Shown here: in pieces, positions 48,961 through 60,617 of the stretch
How positions within the stretch are numbered: the stretch's first letter is position 1
How the letters are laid out: the number at the start of each line of letters is the position of its first letter
NCBI GenBank assembly: GCA_963682175.1
Contig: OY821772.1
Location: 48,568,925 to 48,632,924 of the forward strand
DNA: 64,000 bases
Origin: Triglochin maritima
Taxonomy: Eukaryota; Streptophyta; Magnoliopsida; Alismatales; Juncaginaceae
Reading direction: 5' to 3'
Translations under genes and position numbers: made by a program
The notes under the pieces: model-generated
The model's database searches: none
What the model saw: only the letters and a program-made list of their open reading frames with translations
What the model was told of the DNA's origin: nothing

Positions 48961-51176
48961 TTTCTTTGTTGTTTCAAGCGTCTGATGACACGAATTGATA
49001 TTATGTGACGAAAATGTTAAACACATGCGTCCGAAGAGAGATTTTTTTATATTTCCTTTTTTAGTAAAAAAACCAATGACTATTGCACACGAAATTCGGT
49101 AAAAACCCTCAGTTTTTAAAAATGGCACTATTTCTTTGTTTTTTCAGGCGTCTGATGACAGGAATGAATATTATACGACGAAATGTTAAACACATGCGTC
49201 CGAAGAGAGATTTTTTGATATTTTCTTTTTTTGTAAAAAAACCCAAAGGCTATAGCACACGAAATTCGGTAAAAACCCTTAGTTTTTTAAAATGACACTA
49301 TTTCTTTAGTTTTTGAGGCGTCTGATGACACGAATGAATATTATACGACGAAAATGTTAAACACATGCGTCCGAAGAGAGATTTTTTGATATTTCCTGTT
49401 TTACTAAAAAAAATCAAAGGCTATAACACACGAATTTCGGTAAAAACCCTCAGTTTTTAAAAATGGCACTATTTCTTTGTTTTTTCAGGCGTCTGATGAC
49501 AGGAATGAATATTATACGACGGAAATGTTAAACGCATGCGTCCGAAGAGAGATTTTTGATATTTCCTTTTTTAGTAAAAAAACCAATGCATATAGCACAC
49601 GAATTTCGGTAAAAACCCTCTGTTTTTAAAAACGACACTATTTCTTTCTTGTTTCAAGCGTCTGATGACACGAATTGATATTATGTGACGAAAATGTTAA
49701 ACGCATGCGTCCGAAGAGAGATTTTTTTATATTTCCTTTTTTAGTAAAAAAACCAATGACTATTGCACACGAAATTCGGTAAAAACCCTCAGTTTTTAAA
49801 AATGGCACTATTTCTTTAGTTTTTGAGGCGTCTGATGACACGAATGAATATTATACGACGAAAATGTTAAACACATGCGTCCGAAGAGAGATTTTTTGAT
49901 AATTCCTGTTTTAGTAAAAAAAAACCCAAAGGCTATAGTATAGCACACGAAATTCGGTAAAAACCCTCAGTTTTTTAAAATGGCACTATTTCTTTAGTTT
50001 TTGAGGCGTCTGATGACATGAATGAATATTATACGACGAAAATGTTAAATGCATGCGTCCGAAGAGAGATTTTTTGATAATTCCTGTTTTAGTAAAAAAA
50101 ACCAAAGGCTATAGTATAGCACACGAAATTCGGTAAGAACCCTCAGCTTTTAAAAATGGCACTATTTCTTTAGTTTTTGAGGCGTCTGATGACACGAATG
50201 AATATTATGTGACGAAAATGTTAAACGCATGCGTCCGAAGAGAGATTTTTTGATATTTCCTGTTTTAGTAAAAAAAACCAAAGGCTATAACACACGAATT
50301 TCGGTAAAAACCCTCAGTTTTTAAAAATGGCACTATTTCTTTGTTTTTTCAGGCGTCTGATGACAGGAATGAATATTATACGACGCAAATGTTAATCGCA
50401 TGCGTCCGAATAGAGATTTTTTGATATTTCCTTTTTTAGTAAAAAAACCAATTCCTATAGCACACGAATTTCGGTAAAAACCGTCAGTTTTTAAAAATGA
50501 CACTATTTCTTTGTTGTTTCAGGCGTCTGATGACACGAATTTATATTATGTGACGAAAATGCATGCGTCCGAAGAGAGATTTTTTGATATTTCCTTTTTT
50601 AGTAAAAAAAACAATGCCTATAGCACACGAATTTCGGTAAAAACCCTCAGTTTTTAAAAATGACACTATTTCTTTGTTGTTTCAGGCGTCTGATGACAAA
50701 TTTATATTATGTGACGAAAATGTTAAACACATGCGTCCGAAGATAGATTTTTGATATTTCCTTTTTTAGTAAAAAACCAATGATTATAGCACACGAAATT
50801 CGGTAAAAACCCTCAGTTTTTTTAAAATGGCACTATTTCTTTAGTTTTTGAGGCGTCTGATGACACGAATGAATATTATACGACGAAAATGTTAAACACA
50901 TGCGTCCGAAGAGAGATTTTTTGATATTTCCTGTTTTAGTAAAAAAAATCAAAGGCTATAACACACGAATTTCGGTAAAAACCCTCAGTTTTTAAAAATG
51001 GCACTATTTCTTTGTTTTTTCAGGCGTCTGATGACAGGAATGAATATTATACGACGCAAATGTTAAACGCATGCGTCCGAAGAGAGATTTTTGATATTTC
51101 CTTTTTTAGTAAAAAAAACCAATGCATATAGCACACGAATTTCGGTAAAAACCCTCTGTTTTTAAAAACGACACTA
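48961..51176. repeat. HOR-D copy 3 (2,216 bp, ~13 monomers, rearranged)
   Basis: ACCAATGACTATTGCAC occurs at 49,073 and again at 49,752, 679 bp apart. A four-monomer block has replaced the first part of the unit, after which colinearity with copy 2 resumes at the GACATGAATGAATATT monomer. Some sites have changed: GGTAAGAACC near 50,133, and GATGACAAATTTATATT near 50,692, which lost 4 bp. Confidence 0.85.
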
Positions 51177-51293
51177 TTTCTTTGTTGTTTCAGGCGTCTG
51201 ATGACACGAATTGATATTATGTGACGAAAATGTTAAACACATGCGTCCGAAGAGAAATTTTTTTATATTTCCTTTTTTAGTAAAAAAACCAAT

Positions 51294-51980
51294 GACTATT
51301 GCACACGAAATTCGGTAAAAACCCTCAGTTTTTTAAAATGACACTATTTCTTTGTTTTTTCAGGCGTCTGATGACACGAATGAATATTATACGACGAAAA
51401 TGTTAAACACATGCGTCCGAAGAGAGATTTTTTGATAATTCCTGTTTTAGTAAAAAAAACCAAAGGCTATAGTATAGCACACGAAATTCGGTAAAAACCC
51501 TTAGTTTTTTAAAATGACATTATTTCTTTAGTTTTTGAGGCGTCTGATGACACAAATGAATATTATACGACGAAAATGTTAAACACATGCGTTCGAAGAG
51601 AGATTTTTTGATATTTCCTGTTTTAGTAAAAAAAATCAAAGGCTATAACACACGAATTTCGGTAAAAACCCTCAGTTTTTAAAAATGACACTATTTCTTT
51701 GTTTTTTCAGGCGTCTGATGACAGGAATGAATATTATACGACGCAAATGTTAAACGCATGCGTCCGAAGAGAGATTTTTGATATTTCCTTTTTTAGTAAA
51801 AAAAACCAATGCATATAGCACACGAATTTTGGTTAAAACCCTCTGTTTTTAAAAACAACACTATATCTTTGTTGTTTCAAGCGTCTGATGACACGAATTG
51901 ATATTATGTGACGAAAATGTTAAACACATGCGTCCGAAGAGAGATTTTTTTATATTTCCTTTTTTAGTAAAAAAACCAAT
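51294..51980. repeat. 687-bp tetramer, copy T0
   Basis: Four monomers in fixed order. First GACACGAATG with GATAATTCCTG, then CCCTTAG with GACATTATTTC, then AATCAAAGGCT with GACAGG and GCAAATG, then CAATGCATATAGC with ATTATGTGACG. This copy has private changes near 51,830-51,860 (TTTTGGTTAAAACC, CACTATATC). Confidence 0.87.
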
Positions 51981-53870
51981 GACTATTGCACACGAAATTC
52001 GGTAAAAACCCTCAGTTTTTTAAAATGACACTATTTCTTTGTTTTTTCAGGCGTCTGATGACAGGAATGAATATTATACGACGAAATGTTAAACACATGC
52101 GTCCGAAGAGAGATTTTTTGATATTTCCTTTTTTAGTAAAAAACCCAAAGGCTATAGTATAGCACACGAAATTCGGTAAAAACCCTCAGTTTTTTAAAAT
52201 GACACTATTTCTTTAGTTTTTGAGGCGTCTGATGACACGAATGAATATTATACGACGAAAATGTTAAACACATGCGTCCGAAGAGAGATTTTTTGATATT
52301 TCCTGTTTTAGTAAAAAAAATCAAAGGCTATAACACACGAATTTCGGTAAAAACCCTCAGTTTTTAAAAATGACACTATTTCTTTGTTTTTTCAGGCGTC
52401 TGATGACAGGAATGAATATTATACGACGCAAATGTTAAACGCATGCGTCCGAAGAGAGATTTTTGATATTTCCTTTTTTAGTAAAAAAAACCAATGCATA
52501 TAGCACACGAATTTCGGTAAAAACCCTCTGTTTTTAAAAATGACACTATTTCTTTGTTGTTTCAAGCGTCTGATGACACGAATTGATATTATGTGACGAA
52601 AATGTTAAACACATGCGTCCGAAGAGAGATTTTTTGATATTTCCTGTTTTAGTAAAAAAAATCAAAGGCTATAACACACGAATTTGGGTAAAAACCCTCA
52701 GTTTTTAAAAATGGCACTATTTCTTTGTTTTTTCAGGCGTCTGATGACAGGAATGAATATTATACGACGGAAATGTTAAACGCATGCGTCCGAAGAGAGA
52801 TTTTTGATATTTCCTTTTTTAGTAAAAAAACCAACGCATATAGCACACGAATTTCGGTAAAAAACCTCTGTTTTTTGAAAACGACACTATTTCTTTGTTG
52901 TTTCAAGCGTCTGATGACACGAATTGATATTATGGGACGAAAATGTTAAACACATGCGTCCGAAGAGAGATTTTTTTATATTTCCTTTTTTAGTAAAAAA
53001 ACCAATGACTATTGCACACGAAATTCGGTAAAAACCCTCAGTTTTTTAAAATGACACTATTTCTTTGTTTTTTCAGGCGTCTGATGACACGAATGAATAT
53101 TATACGACGAAAATGTTAAACACATGCGTGCGAAGAGAGATTTTTTGATAATTCCTGTTTTAGTAAAAAAAACCCAAAGGCTATAGTATAGCACACGAAA
53201 TTCGGTAAAAACCCTCAGTTTTTTAAAATGGCACTATTTCTTTAGTTTTTGAGGCGTCTGATGACATGAATGAATATTATACGACGAAAATGTTAAATGC
53301 ATGCGTCCGAAGAGAGATTTTTTGATAATTTCTGTTTTAGTAAAAAAAACCAAAGGCTATAGTATAGCACACGAAATTCGGTAAAAACCCTTAGTTTTTT
53401 AAAATGACATTATTTCTTTAGTTTTTGAGGCGTCTGATGACACAAATGAATATTATACGACGAAAATGTTAAACACATGCGTTCGAAGAGAGATTTTTTG
53501 ATATTTCCTGTTTTAGTAAAAAAAATCAAAGGCTATAACACACGAATTTCGGTAAAAACCCTCAGTTTTTAAAAATGACACTATTTCTTTGTTTTTTCAG
53601 GCGTCTGATGACAGGAATGAATATTATACGACGCAAATGTTAAACGCATGCGTCCGAAGAGAGATTTTTGATATTTCCTTTTTTAGTAAAAAAAACCAAT
53701 GCATATAGCACACGAATTTCGGTAAAAACCCTCTGTTTTTAAAAACAACACTATTTCTTTGTTGTTTCAAGCGTCTGATGACACGAATTGATATTATGTG
53801 ACGAAAATGTTAAACACATGCGTCCGAAGAGAAATTTTTTTATATTTCCTTTTTTAGTAAAAAAACCAAT
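51981..53870. repeat. HOR-E long unit, copy 1 (1,890 bp)
   Basis: A 6-monomer block (51,981-53,006) followed by a 5-monomer block (53,007-53,870). The 5-monomer block equals the tetramer plus one monomer with GACATGAATGAATATT. It contains a GACGGAAATG variant at about 52,765 that recurs at 56,031. Confidence 0.86.
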
Positions 53871-55244
53871 GACTATTGCACACGAAATTCGGTAAAAACC
53901 CTCAGTTTTTTAAAATGACACTATTTCTTTGTTTTTTCAGGCGTCTGATGACACGAATGAATATTATACGACGAAAATGTTAAACACATGCGTCCGAAGA
54001 GAGATTTTTTGATAATTCCTGTTTTAGTAAAAAAAACCAAAGGCTATAGTATAGCACACGAAATTCGGTAAAAACCCTTAGTTTTTTAAAATGACATTAT
54101 TTCTTTAGTTTTTGAGGCGTCTGATGACACAAATGAATATTATACGACGAAAATGTTAAACACATGCGTTCGAAGAGAGATTTTTTGATATTTCCTGTTT
54201 TAGTAAAAAAAATCAAAGGCTATAACACACGAATTTCGGTAAAAACCCTCAGTTTTTAAAAATGACACTATTTCTTTGTTTTTTCAGGCGTCTGATGACA
54301 GGAATGAATATTATACGACGCAAATGTTAAACGCATGCGTCCGAAGAGAGATTTTTGATATTTCCTTTTTTAGTAAAAAAAACCAATGCATATAGCACAC
54401 GAATTTCGGTAAAAACCCTCTGTTTTTAAAAACAACACTATTTCTTTGTTGTTTCAAGCGTCTGATGACACGAATTGATATTATGTGACGAAAATGTTAA
54501 ACACATGCGTCCGAAGAGAAATTTTTTTATATTTCCTTTTTTAGTAAAAAAACCAATGACTATTGCACACGAAATTCGGTAAAAACCCTCAGTTTTTTAA
54601 AATGACACTATTTCTTTGTTTTTTCAGGCGTCTGATGACACGAATGAATATTATACGACGAAAATGTTAAACACATGCGTCCGAAGAGAGATTTTTTGAT
54701 AATTCCTGTTTTAGTAAAAAAAACCAAAGGCTATAGTATAGCACACGAAATTCGGTAAAAACCCTTAGTTTTTTAAAATGACATTATTTCTTTAGTTTTT
54801 GAGGCGTCTGATGACACAAATGAATATTATACGACGAAAATGTTAAACACATGCGTTCGAAGAGAGATTTTTTGATATTTCCTGTTTTAGTAAAAAAAAT
54901 CAAAGGCTATAACACACGAATTTCGGTAAAAACCCTCAGTTTTTAAAAATGACACTATTTCTTTGTTTTTTCAGGCGTCTGATGACAGGAATGAATATTA
55001 TACGACGCAAATGTTAAACGCATGCGTCCGAAGAGAGATTTTTGATATTTCCTTTTTTAGTAAAAAAAACCAATGCATATAGCACACGAATTTCGGTAAA
55101 AACCCTCTGTTTTTAAAAACAACACTATTTCTTTGTTGTTTCAAGCGTCTGATGACACGAATTGATATTATGTGACGAAAATGTTAAACACATGCGTCCG
55201 AAGAGAAATTTTTTTATATTTCCTTTTTTAGTAAAAAAACCAAT
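53871..55244. repeat. 687-bp tetramers T1 and T2 in tandem
   Basis: Two exact 687-bp periods (53,871, 54,558, 55,245). The two copies look identical over the stretches I compared, including AAACAACACTATTTC and GCGTTCGAAGAGAG, so this is one of the youngest duplications in the window. Confidence 0.9.
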
Positions 55245-57137
55245 GACTATTGCACACGAAATTCGGTAAAAACCCTCAGTTTTTTAAAATGACACTATTT
55301 CTTTGTTTTTTCAGGCGTCTGATGACAGGAATGAATATTATACGACGAAATGTTAAACACATGCGTCCGAAGAGAGATTTTTTGATATTTCCTTTTTTAG
55401 TAAAAAAAACCCAAAGGCTATAGTATAGCACACGAAATTCGGTAAAAACCCTCAGTTTTTTAAAATGACACTATTTATTTAGTTTTTGAGGCGTCTGATG
55501 ACACGAATGAATATTATACGACAAAAACGTTAAACACATGCGTCCGAAGAGAGATTTTTTGATATTTCCTGTTATAGTAAAAAAAATCAAAGGCTATAAC
55601 ACACGAATTTCGGTAAAAACCCTCAGTTTTTAAAAATGACACTATTTCTTTGTTTTTTCAGGCGTCTGATGACAGGAATGAATATTATACGACGCAAATG
55701 TTAAACGCATGCGTCCGAAGAGAGATTTTTGATATTTCCTTTTTTAGTAAAAAAAACCAATGCATATATCACACGAATTTCGGTAAAAACCCTCTGTTTT
55801 TAAAAACGACACTATTTCTTTGTTGTTTCAAGCGTCTGATGACACGAATTGATATTATGTGACGAAAATATTAAACACATGCGTCCGAAGAGAGATTTTT
55901 TGATATTTCCTGTTTTAGTAAAAAAAATCAAAGGCTATAACACACGAATTTCGGTGAAAACCCTCAGTTTTTAAAAATGGCACTATTTCTTTGTTTTTTC
56001 AGGCGTCTGATGACAGGAATGAATATTATACGACGGAAATGTTAAACGCATGCGTCCGAAGAGAGATTTTTGATATTTCCTTTTTTAGTAAAAAAACCAA
56101 TGCATATAGCACACGAATTTCGGTAAAAAACCTCTGTTTTTAAAAACGACACTATTTCTTTGTTGTTTCAAGCGTCTGATGACACGAATTAATATTATGT
56201 GACGAAAATGTTAAACACATGCGTCCGAAGAGAGATTTTTTTATATTTCCTTTTTTAGTAAAAAAACCAATGACTATTGCACACGAAATTCGGTAAAAAC
56301 CCTCAGTTTTTTAAAATGACACTATTTCTTTGTTTTTTCAGGCGTCTGATGACACGAATGAATATTATACGACGAAAATGTTAAACACATGCGTCCGAAG
56401 AGAGATTTTTTGATAATTCCTGTTTTAGTAAAAAAAACCCAAAGGCTATAGTATAGCACACGAAATTCGGTAAAAACCCTCAGTTTTTTAAAATGGCACT
56501 ATTTCTTTAGTTTTTGAGGCGTCTGATGACATGAATGAATATTATACGACGAAAATGTTAAATGCATGCGTCCGAAGAGAGATTTTTTGATAATTTCTGT
56601 TTTAGTAAAAAAACCCAAAGGCTATAGTATATAGCACACGAAATTCGGTAAAAACCCTTAGTTTTTTAAAATGACACTATTTCTTTAGTTTTTGAGGCGT
56701 CTGGTGACACGAATGAATATTATACGACGAAAATGTTAAACACATGCGTTCGAAGAGAGATTTTTTGATATTTCCAGTTTTAGTAAAAAAAATCAAAGGC
56801 TATAACACACGAATTTCGGTAAAAACCCTCAGTTTTTAAAAATGACACTATTTCTTTGTTTTTTCAGGCGTCTGATGACAGGAATGAATATTATACGACG
56901 CAAATGTTAAACGCATGCGTCCGAAGAGAGATTTTTGATATTTCCTTTTTTAGTAAAAAAAAACAATGCATATATCACACGAATTTCGGTAAAAACCCTC
57001 TGTTTTTAAAAACAACACTATTTCTTTGTTGTTTCAAGCGTCTGATGACACGAATTGATATTATGTGACGAAAATGTTAAACACATGCGTCCGAAGAGAG
57101 ATTTTTTTATATTTCCTTTTTTAGTAAAAAAACCAAT
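55245..57137. repeat. HOR-E long unit, copy 2 (1,893 bp)
   Basis: Repeats the 6+5 order of copy 1 at an offset of about 3,265 bp. Diagnostic sites are GACGGAAATG at 56,031 and AAAAAACCTCTG near 56,128. Differences include GTTATAGTAAAA near 55,571, ATATTAAACAC near 55,868 and GTCTGGTGACACG near 56,699. Confidence 0.86.
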
Positions 57138-58503
57138 GACTATTGCACACGAAATTCGGTAAAAACCCTCAGTTTTTTAAAATGACACTATTTCTTTGTT
57201 TTTTCAGGCGTCTGATGACAGGAATGAATATTATACGACGAAATGTTAAACACATGCGTCCGAAGAAAGATTTTTTGATATTTCCTTTTTTAGTAAAAAA
57301 ACCCAAAGGCTATAGTATAGCACACGAAATTCGGTAAAAACCCTCAGTTTTTTAAAATGACACTATTTCTTTAGTTTTTGAGGCGTCTGATGACACGAAT
57401 GAATATTATACGACGAAAATGTTAAACACATGCGTCCGAAGAGAGATTTTTTGATATTTCCTGTTTTAGTAAAAAAAATCAAAGGCTATAACACACGAAT
57501 TTCGGTAAAACCCCTCAGTTTTTAAAAATGACACTATTTCTTTGTTTTTTCAGGCGTCTGATGACAGGAATGAATATTATACGACGCAAATGTTAAACGC
57601 ATGCGTCCGAAGAGAGATTTTTGATATTTCCTTTTTTAGTAAAAAAAACCAATGCATATAGCACACGAATTTCGGTAAAAACCCTCTGTTTTTAAAAACG
57701 ACACTATTTCTTTGTTGTTTCAAGCGTCTGATGACACGAATTGATATTATGTGACGAAAATGTTACACATGCGTCCGAAGAGAGATTTTTTGATATTTCC
57801 TGTTTTAGTAAAAAAAATCAAAGGCTATAACACACGAATTTGGGTAAAAACCCTCAGTTTTTAAAAATGGCACTATTTCTTTGTTTTTTCAGGCGTCTGA
57901 TGACAGGAATGAATATTATACGACGGAAATGTTAAACGCATGCGTCCGAAGAGAGATTTTTGATATTTCTTTTTTTAGTAAAAAAAACCAATGCATATAG
58001 CACACGAATTTCGGTAAAAAACCTCTGTTTTTAAAAACGACACTATTTCTTTGTTGTTTCAAGCGTCTGATGACACGAATTGATATTATGTGACGAAAAT
58101 GTTAAACACATGCGTCCGAAGAGAGTTTTTTTGATATTTCCTGTTTTAGTAAAAAAAATCAATGGCTATAACACACGAATTTCGGTAAAAACCCTCAGTT
58201 TTTAAAAATGGCACTATTTCTTTGTTTTTTCAGGCGTCTGATGACAGGAATGAATATTATACGACGGAAATGTTAAACGCATGCGTCCGAAGATAGATTT
58301 TTGATATTTCCTTTTTTAGTAAAAAAAACCAATGCATATAGCACACGAATTTCGGTAAAAACCCTCTATTTTTAAAAACGACACTATTTCTTTGTTGTTT
58401 CAAGCGTCTGATGACACGAATTGATATTATGTGACGAAAATGTTAAACACATGCGTCCGAAGAGAGATTTTTTTATATTTCCTTTTTTAGTAAAAAAACC
58501 AAT
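57138..58503. repeat. HOR-E third, expanded block (1,366 bp, 8 monomers)
   Basis: Begins like the 6-monomer block. It then repeats its AATCAAAGGCT / CAATGCATATAGC dimer once more (near 58,155-58,450, with AATCAATGGCT). It shares GAATTTGGGTAAAAACC (near 57,837) with copy 1 (near 52,680). The following 5-mer is not present. Confidence 0.82.
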
Positions 58504-59224
58504 GACTATTGCACACGAAATTCGGTAAAAACCCTTAGTTTTTTAAAATGACACTATTTTTTAGTTATTGAGGCGTCTGATGACACGAATGAATATTATA
58601 CGACGAAAATGTTAAACGCATGCGTCCGAAGAGTGATTTTTTGATATTTCCTGTTTTAGTAAAAAACCAAAGGCTATATATAACACACGAATTTCTGTAA
58701 GAACCCTCAGTTTTTAAAAATGACACTATTTCTTTGTTTTTTCAGGCGTCTGATGACAGGAATGAATATTATACGACGAAATGTTAAACACATGCGTCCG
58801 AAGAGAGATTTTTTGATATTTCCTTTTTTAGTAAAAAAACCCAAAGGCTATAGTATAGCACACGAAATTCGGTAAAAACCCTCAGTTTTTTAAAATGACA
58901 CTATCTTTAGTTTTTGAGGCGTCTGATGACACGAATGAATATTATACGACGAAAATGTTAAACACATGCGTCCGAAGAGAGATTTTTTGATATTTCCTGT
59001 TTTAGTAAAAAAAATCAAAGGCTATATAACACACGAATTTCTTGATATAACACACGAATTTCGGTAAAAATCCTCAGTTTTTAAAAATGACACTATTTCT
59101 TTGTTGTTTCAGGCGTCTGATGACACGAATTGATATTATGTGATGAAAATGTTAAACACATGCGTCCGAAGAGAGATTTTTTGATATTTCTTTTTTTAGT
59201 AAAAAAACCCAAAGGCTATAGTAT
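58504..59224. repeat. Right-domain monomers after HOR-E
   Basis: A few monomers of mixed type (GAGTGATTTTTTG near 58,631; TTTAGTTATTGAGG near 58,560). At 59,024-59,066 a short local duplication gives TATAACACACGAATTTC twice, separated by TTGA. No gene seen. Confidence 0.8.
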
Positions 59225-60246
59225 AGCACACGAAATTCGGTAAAACCCCTCAGTTTTTTAAAATGGCACTATTTCTTTAGTTTTTAAGGCGTCTGATGAC
59301 ACGACTGAATATTATACGATGAAAATGTTAAACGCATGCGTCCGAATAGAGATTTTTTGATATTTCCTTTTTTAGTAAAAAAACCAATTCCTATATCACA
59401 CGAATTTCGGTAAACACCCTCAGTTTTTAAAAATGACACTATTTCTTTGTTGTTTCAGGCGTCTGATGACACGAATTTATATTATGTGACGAAAATGTTA
59501 AACACATGCGTCCGAAGAGAGATTTTTTGATATTTCCTTTTTTAGTAAAAAAACCAATGCCTATAACACACGAATTTCGGTAAAAACCATCAGTTTATAA
59601 AAATGACACTATTTCTTTGTTGTTTCAAGCGTCTGATGACACGAATTGATATTATGTGACGAAAATGTTAAACACATGCGTCCGAACAGAGATTTTTTTA
59701 TATTTCCTTTTTTAGTGAAAAAACCAATGACTATTGCACACGAAATTCGGTAAAACCCCTCAGTTTTTTAAAATGGCACTATTTCTTTAGTTTTTAAGGC
59801 GTCTGATGACACGACTGAATATTATACGATGAAAATGTTAAACGCATGCGTCCGAATAGAGATTTTTTGATATTTCCTTTTTTAGTAAAAAAACCAATTC
59901 CTATATCACACGAATTTCGGTAAACACCCTCAGTTTTTAAAAATGACACTATTTCTTTGTTGTTTCAGGCGTCTGATGACACGAATTTATATTATGTGAC
60001 GAAAATGTTAAACACATGCGTCCGAAGAGAGATTTTTTGATATTTCCTTTTTTAGTAAAAAAACCAATGCCTATAACACACGAATTTCGGTAAAAACCAT
60101 CAGTTTATAAAAATGACACTATTTCTTTGTTGTTTCAAGCGTCTGATGACACGAATTGATATTATGTGACGAAAATGTTAAACACATGCGTCCGAACAGA
60201 GATTTTTTATATTTCCTTTTTTAGTGAAAAAACCAATGACTATTGC
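59225..60246. repeat. Trimer repeat of ~510 bp, two copies
   Basis: GGTAAAACCCCTCAG is at 59,239 and 59,749, 510 bp apart. The three monomers follow in the same order: TTTTTAAGGCG with GACACGACTGAAT, then CCAATTCCTATATCAC with GTAAACACC, then CCATCAGTTTATAAAAATG with CCGAACAGAG. The copies look almost identical; one T is lost near 60,206 (GATTTTTTATATTTC). Confidence 0.9.
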
Positions 60247-60617
60247 ACACGAAATTCGGTAAAAACCCTCAGTTTTTTAAAATGACACTATTTTTTAGTT
60301 ATTGAGGCGTCTGATGATACGAATGAATATTATACGACGAAAATGTTAAACGCATGCGTCCGAAGAGTGATTTTTTGATATTTCCTGTTTTAGTAAAAAA
60401 ACCAAAGGCTATATATAACACACGAATTTCGGTAAAAACCATCAGTTTATAAAAATGACACTATTTCTTTGTTGTTTCAAGCGTCTGATGACACGAATTG
60501 ATATTATGTGACGAAAATGTTAAACACATGCGTCCGAAAAGAGATTTTTTGATATTTCCTTTTTTAGTAAAAAAACCCAAAGGCTATAGTATAGCACACG
60601 AAATTCGGTAAAAACCG
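60247..60617. repeat. Linker monomers between trimer pair and HOR-F
   Basis: About two monomers, including another TTTAGTTATTGAGGCG with GAGTGATTTTTTG unit like the one at 58,560 and another CAGTTTATAAAAATG unit. They show that the region near 58,500-60,600 was itself built by duplication. Confidence 0.75.

Larger units (their letters stand above)
43985..51176. repeat. HOR-D array: 13-15-monomer unit, three unequal copies
   Basis: The marker ACCAATGACTATTGCAC recurs at about 44,097, 46,496 and 49,073, giving copy lengths of 2,399 and 2,577 bp; a third copy of about 2,216 bp follows. A shared rare feature is GACGAAAATGCATGCGTCC, a monomer that lost TTAAACA, at about 45,760, 48,337 and 50,554. 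The 2,399 and 2,577 bp copies differ by one added monomer of 178 bp. The third copy is rearranged near 49,080-49,880. Confidence 0.9.
51294..58503. repeat. HOR-E array: nested 1,890-bp 11-mer and 687-bp 4-mer
   Basis: The first G of the GACTATTGCAC marker falls at 51,294, 51,981, 53,007, 53,871, 54,558, 55,245, 56,272, 57,138 and 58,504. The spacings are 687, 1,026, 864, 687, 687, 1,027, 866 and 1,366 bp, that is 4, 6, 5, 4, 4, 6, 5 and 8 monomers. The 6+5 pair (1,890 bp at 51,981; 1,893 bp at 55,245) is the long unit, and the 4-mer is inserted before it and between its copies. Confidence 0.9.
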
